A DNA stretch of 64,000 nt from Chitinophagaceae bacterium (GTDB lineage Bacteria; Bacteroidota; Bacteroidia; Chitinophagales; Chitinophagaceae). The stretch's first letter is position 1; each line of letters starts with the position of its first letter. A model generated the notes under the pieces. It worked only from the letters and a program-made list of their open reading frames with translations, had not been told where the DNA came from and made no database searches. Location: contig CANGEW010000006.1 in the NCBI GenBank assembly GCA_947452965.1, positions 43,930 to 107,929 on the forward strand, written 5' to 3'. Shown piece after piece: positions 37,233-46,813 of this stretch. Both the position numbers and the translations under genes were made by a program.

Positions 37233-37784
37233 ATGAACCATACCAATTTACAATACGACCAGGCTATTTCAAAATGCAGAGATACTTTTTTAAAAAAAAC
37301 CGCCGATTACGGAACTTCATGGCGTGTTTACAGAACCATATCCATTGTTGACCAGATTTATATCAAAGCAAAGAGAATTAGAACCATCCAGGAAAAACAA
37401 GTCCAAAAAATTGAGGATGACATTAAAAGTGAATTTGAGGGAATTGTAAATTATGCCATAATAGGATTAATACAGTTAGATATTCAAAATGTAGAAACCG
37501 AGCAATTACCTGTAGACGAGGTCGCTACACGTTATGAAGAAAAAATTTCTATTGCAAAAAAATTAATGGGAGATAAAAATCATGATTATGGTGAAGCTTG
37601 GCGAGAAATGAGTCAAGAAAGTTTTATCGACCTAATTTTAGCAAAACTACTGCGTATTAAACAAATTATCGCCAATCAAGGTGTAACCATCGCTAGTGAA
37701 GGCATTGATGCCAATTTCTATGACATACTCAATTATTCAGTTTTTGGATTAATATTAATTAATGAAGGCAAACACACTCAATAA
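37233..37784 (+). CDS. DUF1599 family protein
   Basis: A 183-residue soluble protein of two related halves. The first has 'CRDTFLKKTADYGTSWR...DQIYIKAKRIRTIQ...EGIVNYAIIGLI', the second 'AKKLMGDKNHDYGEAWREM...LILAKLLRIKQI...DILNYSVFGLI'. The repeated 'DYG..WR', 'K..RI' and 'D/G..NY...GL' pattern defines DUF1599. The acidic and His residues and the all-helical look recall MazG-like/HD-type nucleotide enzymes, but this is an impression only. No function is established. The MauE-like gene follows after 24 bp. Confidence 0.88.
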   Translation: MNHTNLQYDQAISKCRDTFLKKTADYGTSWRVYRTISIVDQIYIKAKRIRTIQEKQVQKIEDDIKSEFEGIVNYAIIGLIQLDIQNVETEQLPVDEVATRYEEKISIAKKLMGDKNHDYGEAWREMSQESFIDLILAKLLRIKQIIANQGVTIASEGIDANFYDILNYSVFGLILINEGKHTQ

Positions 37785-37808
37785 TTACCAATCAAATAAT
37801 TATTACAA

Positions 37809-38912
37809 ATGAATGCTCTAAAAAAAAAATTACCCTTAATCATTAGAATCATTATTTCGATTCTGTTTTTGTTTTCAGCAGTTGCCAAATCTTTTCCTAT
37901 ATGGGCTTTTGAAAAACAATTAGTTGATTTAGGGATTGTAGATTGGTGCAAAGCTCCTTATTTAGCAAGATTAATCATAGCACTGGAAACCGCAATTGCT
38001 TTTGCGATTTTACAAAAAAACTATCTCAAAAGTTTTGTAATCCCTGTAACTATTTTTCTACTGATTGCTTTTTGTGCTCACTTAGGTATTCAAATGATAG
38101 AACACGGAGCTATGAACGGAAATTGTGGTTGTTTTGGTCAATTAATACCCATGACGCCTTTAGAAGCCTTTTTAAAAAATGTTATTACAATTGCTTTATT
38201 AATTTATTTATATAATAATGTTTCCGATAAACCGAAAGGAGAAAATAAGTTTATCGTGATTTTATTTATTTATTTTTCATCTGCTTTTTTGTTGTTTTTT
38301 GCTTTCCCCTTTTGTCCATGTTCCAAAACTACAAACACTCAAAACATTACAAACAACTTGCTAAACATAGACTCAACATCTAATACAGACTCTTCTCAAC
38401 ATCCAAAAGACTCAATTGTCGATCTTAAAAGTATAGATAATGATACTTCAAAGAAAAATCATAAAGATACATCTGTGCATCCTAAAACAACTGTTGTAGA
38501 GCCTGCCAAAACTCACTCCATTTTTTCAGAATATAGAGTATTTAATGGCCAACAAGTAAATTTAGATGTAGGTAAAAAAATAGTTTGTTTGTTTGTCCCA
38601 GGTTGTGATCATTGCAGAGCAGCAGCAAAAGAAATTGTAAATATTTCAAAAATAACAAAATTACCTCCAGTTTATATTCTTTTCATGAATGAAGAAGTGT
38701 ATCAAATTCCTGATTTTTTCAAAGAAATCAACAAAACTTTTCCTTATTATGTGATTGATGACATTCCCACATTTTTCAAATTATTAGGTAACAAGGCTAC
38801 CACACCAGGTGTAGTATACCTGTGGAATGGTAATATTATCAAATCCTACGAAGGAATTGAAGATCATAAATTCAATGCATCAGAAATGGTGAGAATAATC
38901 CAGCAACCATAA
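37809..38912 (+). CDS. MauE/DoxX-like membrane protein fused to a thioredoxin-like domain
   Basis: A 367-residue membrane protein. Residues about 1-175 form four to five transmembrane helices with the MauE/DoxX pattern, including the redox-type motif Cys106-Gly-Cys108-Phe-Gly. A Ser/Thr/Asp/Lys-rich hydrophilic linker (about 185-240) follows, then a thioredoxin-like domain with Cys266-Asp-His-Cys269. MauE-type proteins pass electrons or disulfides across the membrane, and the Trx domain would be their periplasmic partner. The fusion suggests a self-contained disulfide exchange protein. It shares an upstream operon with the DUF1599 gene. What it oxidises or reduces is not known. Confidence 0.85.
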   Translation: MNALKKKLPLIIRIIISILFLFSAVAKSFPIWAFEKQLVDLGIVDWCKAPYLARLIIALETAIAFAILQKNYLKSFVIPVTIFLLIAFCAHLGIQMIEHGAMNGNCGCFGQLIPMTPLEAFLKNVITIALLIYLYNNVSDKPKGENKFIVILFIYFSSAFLLFFAFPFCPCSKTTNTQNITNNLLNIDSTSNTDSSQHPKDSIVDLKSIDNDTSKKNHKDTSVHPKTTVVEPAKTHSIFSEYRVFNGQQVNLDVGKKIVCLFVPGCDHCRAAAKEIVNISKITKLPPVYILFMNEEVYQIPDFFKEINKTFPYYVIDDIPTFFKLLGNKATTPGVVYLWNGNIIKSYEGIEDHKFNASEMVRIIQQP

Positions 38913-39090
38913 TCAATTAACACTATTTTCTATTTATAGATCAAAAAATCTAAACACTGGCATAGTATTTGAAATAATATAGAATAAGATTTCAATCATC
39001 TCAACTTGTAATCAAAATCATTGACTTCAAGATATATACTGATTGAAAAATAAATCCTTGTTTATAATCTAATTCAAAATTTTAAGTCCT

Positions 39091-41391
39091 ATGAAAACAA
39101 ATGTATTGATCACAAAAGCAGTGTTATCTATTTTTCTCATCCTTTTTGGGTTACACTCAATGGCTCGTGTGTATTATGTAAGTTCTTCCTATGCTGGAAC
39201 TACATCCAATGGAAATTTTACAACCCCTTGGAAATCATTATCGAATGTGCAGTCAAATATGAGTATTTTTTTACCTGGTGACTCTATTTCTTTTAAATCT
39301 GGAGATGATTTTACCGGAACATTATCTATTTCAAAATCAGGCGTTGCTGGAAATCCAATTACCTTTAACAGTTATGGGATAGGCAACAAGCCACGTTTCA
39401 TTGGTACAGGATCAACTATCACTTATTTAATTTATCTATACAACAGAAATTATATCGTATTCGATGGATTGGAAATTACAGACCCAAGTATTAGTTTAAC
39501 TGACAGAACACAAATATCTAAAATCCAAAGAGTATTTGGATTCGATGGTACGTCTAGCTTTAATACAATTAAAAATTGTACCATTTCATTAGTAGGTATC
39601 GGAACCTATTGGGTTGGATCTAATAACACTATGGATCATTGCGATATTGGAAATTTAAGAATGGTAGTAAATGATATTGGGGGTAATAATGACTATGGAG
39701 CCAATCCAATTGTCATTTCAAGTGCTAATAACAACATAACACATAATTATTTTCATGATTGTTGGGCTAATAGTTATGACTATACATATGATGGTGGGGC
39801 AGTTGAATTTTATGGTAGTGGATCGTCTAATAATTTTATTGGATACAATACCTTTTATGATTGTAATGGTGTAGTCGAGAATGGATCAGGAAATGGAGGA
39901 TTAATAGAAAACAATCAATTTGCTTATAACAAATTCATTAACAACGGGTCATTATTTTATATTAATAACGGTGGTTCATTTGTAGTTACTGTTTCTAACA
40001 TGATGTTCTACAATAATGTAATAATTGAAAATACAAATAATCGTTTGTTGGAAAGCAATATGGGAAGTATGAGTACAAGTGTTGCTACACAAGGTATTGT
40101 TGTCTTTAAAAATAACGTTTTTCAACTTTCTACAGGAGTAGATGTAGTAAGATCCACTCAATGGAATAACGGGCAACTAATTCATGAAAATAATGTGTAT
40201 AAATTAAGTAATAACAGTATAACTAATTTCACTCTCAATGCCAGTGAAATAACAACCACTCAAAATATTTGGAATAATACAACATCCAATAACATTCTAG
40301 ATTGGGATCTTATGCCAACTAGTACTAGTCTTTTAATAAATTGGGGACAATCTCTCGGATTTACGAATGATTATGTTGGAAACTCAATTACAGGTCTTCC
40401 AGATGCTGGCATTCTTGAATACAAACAAAATAATACAGCAATTAGTCCATTAAATATATCTATAAAGGCAGGTAACATTCTATGTAATGGAAGTACTACA
40501 GATATTACAGTGAAAGCAACGGGAGGAACTCCACCTTATCTTGGTACAGGTACATTTAATGTGTCAGCTGGTACTTATTATTACACTGTTATTGATTCTA
40601 CTGGATCTTCTATCAACGCAAGTGTAACGATTAATCAGCCCGCAGCAATTTTAATTAATACAGCAGTTAACAGTAACAATACTAATGGAACTACCACTAT
40701 AACTACCAATGCAACTGGCGGAACAGGAAATTATTTATACGCTATAAATAATGGAATCTACCAAACTTCCAATATTTTTTCTGGACTTTTAGCTGGCACA
40801 TATTCTATCTATGTAAAGGATTCATTAGGTTGTACTGCGAAAACGGACGTAACTATAAATCAGCCTATTTTAACATTACTTAGCTTACAAGTAGTTACAG
40901 TTAAAAATGTATCATGTAAAAATAGAACAGATGGTTATATAGAAGTGATGGCAAGTGGAGGAGTATCTCCATATAATTATAAAATAGGTAATGGGATTTA
41001 TAGTTCACAAAATATATTTAGCAATTTATCGCCTGGCATGTATACAATAACAGTAAAAGATATAAATAACAATACAACAAGTATCACAGTTACTATTCGG
41101 AACTCTAAAAAAACATGCTCAACGACATTTGGAAAAACAAGTTCTTCAGAATTTGAAAATATCATTATCTATCCCAATCCTTCAAACCAAAATTTTAATG
41201 TAGGTTTTTTAGGGAAAAATGAAGAGGTAATCACATTGCAAGTGATTGATTTATTTGGTAAAAAAATATATGAAACAAGAAAAACAGCTAATCAAAATAT
41301 TGAATTTGGAAGTGAATTTAGGCCAGGTATGTATATTGTAAAAATTATTCAAGGAGAAAATGAATACTCAAATAAAATTGTTAAACTATAA
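39091..41391 (+). CDS. T9SS-exported beta-helix protein with SprB repeats
   Basis: A 766-residue secreted protein. A signal peptide (about 1-25) is followed by a parallel beta-helix (about 30-450) of the pectate-lyase/alginate-lyase type, with many short Asn-rich coils ('NTIKNCTIS', 'NNTMDHCDIGNLRM', 'NNITHNYFHDCWAN'). Three SprB-type repeats (about 455-670) come next. The T9SS sorting domain is at about 685-766, with 'IYPNPSNQNFNV', 'LFGKKIYET' and 'GMYIVKI...NKIVKL'. Such proteins bind or cleave polysaccharides at the cell surface. The stop is 7 bp from the end of the polysaccharide operon on the other strand. The substrate is unknown; no catalytic triad was identified. Confidence 0.88.
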   Translation: MKTNVLITKAVLSIFLILFGLHSMARVYYVSSSYAGTTSNGNFTTPWKSLSNVQSNMSIFLPGDSISFKSGDDFTGTLSISKSGVAGNPITFNSYGIGNKPRFIGTGSTITYLIYLYNRNYIVFDGLEITDPSISLTDRTQISKIQRVFGFDGTSSFNTIKNCTISLVGIGTYWVGSNNTMDHCDIGNLRMVVNDIGGNNDYGANPIVISSANNNITHNYFHDCWANSYDYTYDGGAVEFYGSGSSNNFIGYNTFYDCNGVVENGSGNGGLIENNQFAYNKFINNGSLFYINNGGSFVVTVSNMMFYNNVIIENTNNRLLESNMGSMSTSVATQGIVVFKNNVFQLSTGVDVVRSTQWNNGQLIHENNVYKLSNNSITNFTLNASEITTTQNIWNNTTSNNILDWDLMPTSTSLLINWGQSLGFTNDYVGNSITGLPDAGILEYKQNNTAISPLNISIKAGNILCNGSTTDITVKATGGTPPYLGTGTFNVSAGTYYYTVIDSTGSSINASVTINQPAAILINTAVNSNNTNGTTTITTNATGGTGNYLYAINNGIYQTSNIFSGLLAGTYSIYVKDSLGCTAKTDVTINQPILTLLSLQVVTVKNVSCKNRTDGYIEVMASGGVSPYNYKIGNGIYSSQNIFSNLSPGMYTITVKDINNNTTSITVTIRNSKKTCSTTFGKTSSSEFENIIIYPNPSNQNFNVGFLGKNEEVITLQVIDLFGKKIYETRKTANQNIEFGSEFRPGMYIVKIIQGENEYSNKIVKL

Positions 41392-41398
41392 AACATTA

Positions 41399-42787
41399 TC
41401 AATAAGCGTATTTATCACCTTTAAAAATTCTGTAAATAGTTAAATAGATAATTTTAAGATCTAACCCAATACTCCAATTTTCCAAGTACCAAATATCATT
41501 TTTTATTCTTCTATGAAGTTGTAAATCATTTGTGATTTCGCCTCTTAGTCCGTTTACTTGTGACCAACCTGTAATACCAGGTTTTAAATATAGTCTTGTC
41601 ATATATTCCTTTACAATTTTCGAGTATTCAATTGTATGTTTAATCATGTGCGGTCTAGGGCCAATAATACTCATCTCTCCTCTAAAAACATTGTAAAACT
41701 GAGGAAATTCATCTAAGTTATATTTTCTTAAAAAATGTCCAATGGGAGTGACTCGAACATCATTTTTTGTGGCTTGTATTGTATTTGAATCTTTGTTTAA
41801 ATACATCGTTCTAAATTTATAACAATCAAAAATAGAATTATTCTTACCACTTCTTTTTTGAATAAATAAAATAGGGCCTTTAGAAGAAATTTTTATCAAA
41901 ACCGCCAAAAATGGGAATAACCAAGACAACACAAATATCAGAACGAAGGAACTAATAAATAAATCTAAGCATCTCTTCAATACTTTATTGCCAATATCTT
42001 GAAGTGGCTCTAAATGAAGAGACAAAATAGGCAAATCATTAAGGAATTGAACTTTAGTAGGTTTATCTAAGTATAATTGTAGATTGGGAACAAATTTAAA
42101 ACGAATGCATAACTTTTCAGACTGGTTAATACATTTAGCAATAATTGTATTTTGAGTGGGGCTTATAGTTGAATAAATTTCATTGATTGAGTATCGCTTT
42201 GCAATTAACATTAGATCATTGAAACCAGACAAAATAGGGTAGTGAGAAAGCTCTTTTACATTTTGAGAATCTTCAATAAATCCAACAATATGATTATTTA
42301 TAGAATCTTCTTCAATGCGTTTCACTAAATGCTCTGAAAGATTATTAAAACCCAAAATGAGGATTCTATTTGTTAAAAAATCTTTTTCCTTAAAATAATT
42401 TTTAATTCCAAGATAAAGAAAACGATTAAAAAATAAACCAATTAAAAAAAAGACTATAATAAAGAAATAAGAAAAAAAATTATTTTTAGAATAATCAGAA
42501 AGAAAAAAATTAAAAGTCATGAAAAATACCCATAAGGCATAAACTTGTAGTGATTTTTTTAAAAAAAGGGTAAAATCTATTATAATCTTTTTTGCATAAT
42601 TTAAAAAAATTAAACTCAAAATGAAATAATAAAAATTCAGTGTAATTAAAAAGCTGAATGTAAATAAAGAGCTTTTAGTAAAAAGAATTTGATTTAATAA
42701 AAAAGATAACAAAAAAGATATGTTCAGAATAGAAAAATCTAATATTAATAGAAAAATTTGTAAATAGTATTTAAACTTAGAATTCAT
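41399..42787 (-). CDS. Undecaprenyl-phosphate sugar phosphotransferase (WcaJ-like)
   Basis: Starts polysaccharide repeat assembly by moving a sugar-1-phosphate from a UDP-sugar onto undecaprenyl phosphate at the inner membrane. The 462 residues hold four to five N-terminal transmembrane helices, a Rossmann-like middle part and a C-terminal bacterial sugar-transferase domain (from about 265). That domain has 'RSGKNNSIFDCYKFRTM', 'LDEFPQFYNVFRGEMSIIGPRPHM' and 'KPGITGWSQVNGLRGE'. It is the last gene of the operon, 8 bp after wecB. Which sugar is loaded (glucose, galactose or an N-acetyl sugar) cannot be told. Confidence 0.94.
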   Translation of the reverse strand: MNSKFKYYLQIFLLILDFSILNISFLLSFLLNQILFTKSSLFTFSFLITLNFYYFILSLIFLNYAKKIIIDFTLFLKKSLQVYALWVFFMTFNFFLSDYSKNNFFSYFFIIVFFLIGLFFNRFLYLGIKNYFKEKDFLTNRILILGFNNLSEHLVKRIEEDSINNHIVGFIEDSQNVKELSHYPILSGFNDLMLIAKRYSINEIYSTISPTQNTIIAKCINQSEKLCIRFKFVPNLQLYLDKPTKVQFLNDLPILSLHLEPLQDIGNKVLKRCLDLFISSFVLIFVLSWLFPFLAVLIKISSKGPILFIQKRSGKNNSIFDCYKFRTMYLNKDSNTIQATKNDVRVTPIGHFLRKYNLDEFPQFYNVFRGEMSIIGPRPHMIKHTIEYSKIVKEYMTRLYLKPGITGWSQVNGLRGEITNDLQLHRRIKNDIWYLENWSIGLDLKIIYLTIYRIFKGDKYAY

Positions 42788-42795
42788 ACACTCAT

Positions 42796-43887
42796 TTAAT
42801 TATATACATTACATAAAATTTCAACAATTCTTTTTGCAGTATGACCATCCCACAATGAAGGAATGTTAGTCGTCTTCCATTTATTTTCATTTATTACATG
42901 TAAACAATGATGAAGTTTCTTAAAATCATCCCCAATTAATTCATTAGTACCTAATTCAATAGTTTCGGGTCTTTCTGTTGAATTTCTTAATGTTAAACAT
43001 GGAATATTTAATACTGTAGATTCCTCTGAAATCCCACCTGAATCTGTAATAATAGCTTTACAATTTTTTAATAAAAATAAAAATTCTAAATAGGGCTGGG
43101 GTTCAACTAAAATAATATTTGAATAAAAATTATTAAACCCTTGTAAAATCTTCCGAGTTCTCGGATGAACTGGAAAAAAAACAATTTTATTATCAACTGA
43201 TTGATGAATAGTTTCCAAAATTGATAATAAATAATCTTTATTATCTACGTTTGAAGGTCTGTGCAATGTTAATAAAAAATAATCTTTTTCTTTTATTGAA
43301 AAATCTTTAAAAAAACTAGGACAGATAGCAGAATTCAATTGTTTATAAAGAGAATCAATCATAGTATTTCCAACCATATGGATTCTATCATTGGGAATAT
43401 TTAGCATTTTGAGATTGTTACTAGCTAAAATAGTTGTAGTAAAAAAATGATTGCAAATGGAATCCGTAATAACGCGATTAATTTCTTCAGGCATATTCAT
43501 ATCACCTGATCTGATACCAGCTTCGACGTGAACTACATCTATATTAAGTTTTTTAGCACTAATAGCACAGGCCATTGTAGAAGTTACATCGCCCACAACC
43601 AATACAACGTCCGGACGATTTACAAGTAACTCATTTTCAAATTTAACCATAATATCCGCTGTCTGTATTGCATGAGTACCGGACATACAATCTAAATTAG
43701 CATCAGGTTGGGGTATATTTAATTGACTGAAAAAACTATGACTCATTAAATAATCAAAATGTTGTCCAGTATGAATTAATCTATATGAAATACAATTTAA
43801 TTTTATATTTCGTTCTCGAATTGCATCCATGATAGGTGCTATTTTAACAAAATTGGGTCTTGCTCCAGCTACTATTGTAATTTTCAT
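42796..43887 (-). CDS. wecB: UDP-N-acetylglucosamine 2-epimerase (non-hydrolysing)
   Basis: Converts UDP-GlcNAc to UDP-ManNAc. The 363-residue GT-B-like protein opens with 'ITIVAGARPNFVKIAPI' and contains 'HTGQHFDYLMS', 'VVGDVTS', 'HVEAGIRSGDMNMPEEINR', 'HPRT' and 'ITDSGGISEES', all family signatures. UDP-ManNAc is a building block of many bacterial surface polysaccharides. The adjacent dehydrogenase-like genes could oxidise or modify the product. The gene is 2 bp from the AKR-like gene. Confidence 0.95.
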   Translation of the reverse strand: MKITIVAGARPNFVKIAPIMDAIRERNIKLNCISYRLIHTGQHFDYLMSHSFFSQLNIPQPDANLDCMSGTHAIQTADIMVKFENELLVNRPDVVLVVGDVTSTMACAISAKKLNIDVVHVEAGIRSGDMNMPEEINRVITDSICNHFFTTTILASNNLKMLNIPNDRIHMVGNTMIDSLYKQLNSAICPSFFKDFSIKEKDYFLLTLHRPSNVDNKDYLLSILETIHQSVDNKIVFFPVHPRTRKILQGFNNFYSNIILVEPQPYLEFLFLLKNCKAIITDSGGISEESTVLNIPCLTLRNSTERPETIELGTNELIGDDFKKLHHCLHVINENKWKTTNIPSLWDGHTAKRIVEILCNVYN

Positions 43888-43889
43888 AT

Positions 43890-44777
43890 TTAAAAAATCA
43901 ATTCGGGTTGGGTACTATACATTTTATCATAATATTTAATTAAAGAAACTGTATGAGAAATATTTTTTTGAGTAGATGCTCCAAATAATATTGATTCTAT
44001 ATTAGGTAATTTACATACATACTCTATAGCTTCAGGTATTGCTATTGTACCACCAGCTAACACTTGCATTGCAATAACTCTTACATTTTTATTTTTGAGA
44101 GTATGTTCATATAAATCTTTACCACCAGACATTCTAAATCCTATTTTATTTATTGAGGTGCAAATAATTGGGTTAAAAACACCAGCAGATTCTAATTTTT
44201 CAAGTAATAAAGGCATATTCATTGAAATAAATCCGGCTTCAGCATTGTATTTCATTTTTATATAATCATTAAACTCTTTTAGTACTTCTATCATATTTAA
44301 TCCTAATAATAAATCTGTAACAATATTTTGTAAAAAAATTACAGGAGTATCTATGCCATTGAACATTTTCATTTCGGTATCAATAAAAATTTTCATTAAA
44401 GAAATATAATCTTTAATAATAAATGCTTTACCACCTTTAAAAATAGTTGTAAGGAAATTACCTGGCATATATTGCTGAATGGCACCTAACATCCCGAATT
44501 CTGTAATAGCATTTGCATATTTATGTGCATAAGGCATGCATGGATACATGATAAAATCTTGATATGTAAACGGATTTTGTCTTATTATATCAGCAATTGA
44601 TGAAATTCTATCATGAGTAGTGCACATAAAAGTGTTGATATCATTCTCTCGAGCATGATCAATTACAGTAAGAATAGCACTATTATTCTTAAAATGAAGC
44701 GCTTGTAATCTAGATTTTTCATCTGAGATATGATTGACTCCAAAAAATTGATTATCCCCAAATAAGATTCTGTTCAT
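43890..44777 (-). CDS. AKR-like TIM-barrel protein of sugar-biosynthesis clusters
   Basis: A 295-residue cytoplasmic protein. 'FGDNQFFGVNHISDEKSR' begins it; 'IVTDLLLGLNMIEVLKE' and a C-terminal 'IESILFGASTQKNISHTVSL' recall the end of aldo-keto reductases, where a similar motif binds the NADP phosphate. I do not recognise a catalytic Tyr/Lys/His/Asp tetrad with certainty. It overlaps the end of the MocA-type gene by 26 bp, so the two are translationally linked. It probably acts with it on a nucleotide sugar or activated sugar; this is inference from position. Confidence 0.7.
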   Translation of the reverse strand: MNRILFGDNQFFGVNHISDEKSRLQALHFKNNSAILTVIDHARENDINTFMCTTHDRISSIADIIRQNPFTYQDFIMYPCMPYAHKYANAITEFGMLGAIQQYMPGNFLTTIFKGGKAFIIKDYISLMKIFIDTEMKMFNGIDTPVIFLQNIVTDLLLGLNMIEVLKEFNDYIKMKYNAEAGFISMNMPLLLEKLESAGVFNPIICTSINKIGFRMSGGKDLYEHTLKNKNVRVIAMQVLAGGTIAIPEAIEYVCKLPNIESILFGASTQKNISHTVSLIKYYDKMYSTQPELIF

Positions 44778-45792
44778 TATTTTGTTTTTGATATTTTTTA
44801 ATTTGTGAAATAACTAAATCTGTTTGTAATGCAGATTCAAATGTATTAATGATATTAGGAACTAGCCCTTGTATAGATTTTATAAAATAATCTAATTGTA
44901 ATGAATATTCTTCCCCTCTTAAATAGAAATTTATTGGCCTAACAAAATCAATGATTGATTTAACATTCCACCCCTTAGAATAACCTAATGGTGTATTATG
45001 ATTTTTAAAATAAACTTTCAATTCAGTAGCATCAGCTATTAATTTCCCATCAGTTCCATTAATAGTTATCGTAGTTGACATCTTACGATAAGTATCATCA
45101 CTCCAATTAACTGATAAAATACCAGTCGTTCGTTCTTTTGTTTCGAGTAAAGAATACACAGCATCTTCTACATCATTAGAAAAGATTTTTTTTAAAATTG
45201 ATCCGTGAACTTTTTGAATAGGGGATACCAAATCATTTAATAAGTCAATTACATGTGAAGCATAATCCATTAAGCAACCTCCGCCATCTTTTTCGTTTGA
45301 TCGCCAAGAATGAAGACCTTTTTTTATAACCACAGGTCCATATGCTTCGCCAACAAAATGATTAATTTTTCCTAAATAATTATTTGAAATTATTTTTTTT
45401 GCCTCTTCAAACGTTCCGATAAACTTATTATGATAACCAACTTGATTAATTAATTGATATCTATTAACTAAATCCACCAAATAATTACCTTTTTCAGTAT
45501 TCATACAAAAAGGTTTCTCAACAAAAACATGTATTTTTCTGTGCAATAATTCTTCTACTACTAATTCATGCATTTGATTAGGCAATGAAACAACAACAGC
45601 ATCTGGCATTGTCATATCTAACATTTTTCGATAATCATGAAAAATTTGTACAGTAGAAAATTTATGAAATACATCGTTAATTAATTTTGATGTGTCTGCA
45701 ATTCCAACAATAAACACATCTGGATGCGCTCCTAAAATAGATAGATGTGACAAACCCATTTTACCTGTACCAATAACAGCTATTTTAATCAT
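44752..45792 (-). CDS. Gfo/Idh/MocA family sugar dehydrogenase
   Basis: A 346-residue NAD(P)-dependent oxidoreductase. The N-terminal Rossmann fold has 'AVIGTGKMGLSHL' and the conserved 'VEKPFCMN', typical of Gfo/Idh/MocA enzymes. The C-terminal domain carries 'GGGCLMDYASHVIDLL', which supplies the catalytic-type Asp and His. In polysaccharide clusters such enzymes oxidise or epimerise UDP- or dTDP-sugars. It overlaps the AKR-like gene by 26 bp and the DUF354 gene by 8 bp. The precise substrate is unknown; WecB nearby suggests a ManNAc-type sugar. Confidence 0.88.
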   Translation of the reverse strand: MIKIAVIGTGKMGLSHLSILGAHPDVFIVGIADTSKLINDVFHKFSTVQIFHDYRKMLDMTMPDAVVVSLPNQMHELVVEELLHRKIHVFVEKPFCMNTEKGNYLVDLVNRYQLINQVGYHNKFIGTFEEAKKIISNNYLGKINHFVGEAYGPVVIKKGLHSWRSNEKDGGGCLMDYASHVIDLLNDLVSPIQKVHGSILKKIFSNDVEDAVYSLLETKERTTGILSVNWSDDTYRKMSTTITINGTDGKLIADATELKVYFKNHNTPLGYSKGWNVKSIIDFVRPINFYLRGEEYSLQLDYFIKSIQGLVPNIINTFESALQTDLVISQIKKYQKQNNEQNLIWG

Positions 45793-46813
45793 ACATATTA
45801 AATTTTAAAATTTCTTCTTTAAATAATTGATACGTTTGTAATCCTTTTAACAATAAGTCATTTGAAGTATGGGTAGTATGATTTGTACTAAGAATAGTTT
45901 TAACTTTATTAAAAGTCAAATTAGGCTCATAGATTAATAAATTATTATTAATAAGATATTTATCTACATCCAATAATTTATCTTGATAAACTGAAATTGT
46001 AGGAATACCAAGAATGCATAATTCTCTAGACATAGATCCACCTGCCCCAATAAATAAAGAACAATCCATTACAATTTGATCAAATAACAATGGTTTAATC
46101 GGTAAATTAATTTTAGAAAATCTACTATTATTATAATAATTAAATTGATTGATATTTCTACATAAAATAGTTACTGAGTAATTATGTTGAAGAGATAAAA
46201 TTAAAGAATCTAAAAAATTAGTTTTGCCTTTATAATAAGCAGCTGTTTGTGGCTCTGGTCTAATGAATATATTCTTACCTGTCTTGACAGAATTAAATTT
46301 ATTAGACTTTATTACTTCATTTTTCTGCCATAAGTACATACCTTCTTTTAATCCAGGGTATTTTGAAACTTTATAATATAAATTCTTATTAATCATCTTA
46401 CTTTGAGTAATATATTCAGGTATAAGAATTTTTGTAGAGAAAAAAAAAGCAATTTTATTTCCCTGAGCATATTCATTATCATTAGTATAAATAGATGGTA
46501 TTTTTAACAACCAAGACACAATAGGTGAATGAAAAGAGCTTTGTGATACAGATACATCTAGATTCTTATTTCTAAGAAAATTATATAATTGATATACTCT
46601 AACTGGATAACCTAAAATTTTTTTTAATTTATTTTTTCCATAATGAGAACCTATAACAGTATGTTTTATTTTTTTTTGATTAAGTAAGTCGATAGTATTG
46701 GATAGTGGCCTTGAAGTAATAATGATATTATGACCCATACTCTGTAAATCATTAATAAGATATTCAAACATATTTATATGTGGCGAATTAGATAGATCAA
46801 ACCAAATATTCAT
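45785..46813 (-). CDS. DUF354 family GT-B-like protein
   Basis: A 342-residue cytoplasmic protein of the DUF354 family, recognised from 'NIWFDLSNSPHINMF', 'GHNIIITSRP', 'QSSFHSPIVSWLL' and 'NDNEYAQGNKI', together with the C-terminal 'DCSLFIGAGGSMSRELCILGIPTISVY'. The fold resembles the UDP-GlcNAc 2-epimerase/GT-B group, and members sit in polysaccharide loci beside MocA-like dehydrogenases and WecB. It may be a glycosyltransferase or a nucleotide-sugar enzyme. It overlaps its neighbours by 4 and 8 bp. Confidence 0.82.
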   Translation of the reverse strand: MNIWFDLSNSPHINMFEYLINDLQSMGHNIIITSRPLSNTIDLLNQKKIKHTVIGSHYGKNKLKKILGYPVRVYQLYNFLRNKNLDVSVSQSSFHSPIVSWLLKIPSIYTNDNEYAQGNKIAFFFSTKILIPEYITQSKMINKNLYYKVSKYPGLKEGMYLWQKNEVIKSNKFNSVKTGKNIFIRPEPQTAAYYKGKTNFLDSLILSLQHNYSVTILCRNINQFNYYNNSRFSKINLPIKPLLFDQIVMDCSLFIGAGGSMSRELCILGIPTISVYQDKLLDVDKYLINNNLLIYEPNLTFNKVKTILSTNHTTHTSNDLLLKGLQTYQLFKEEILKFNMYD

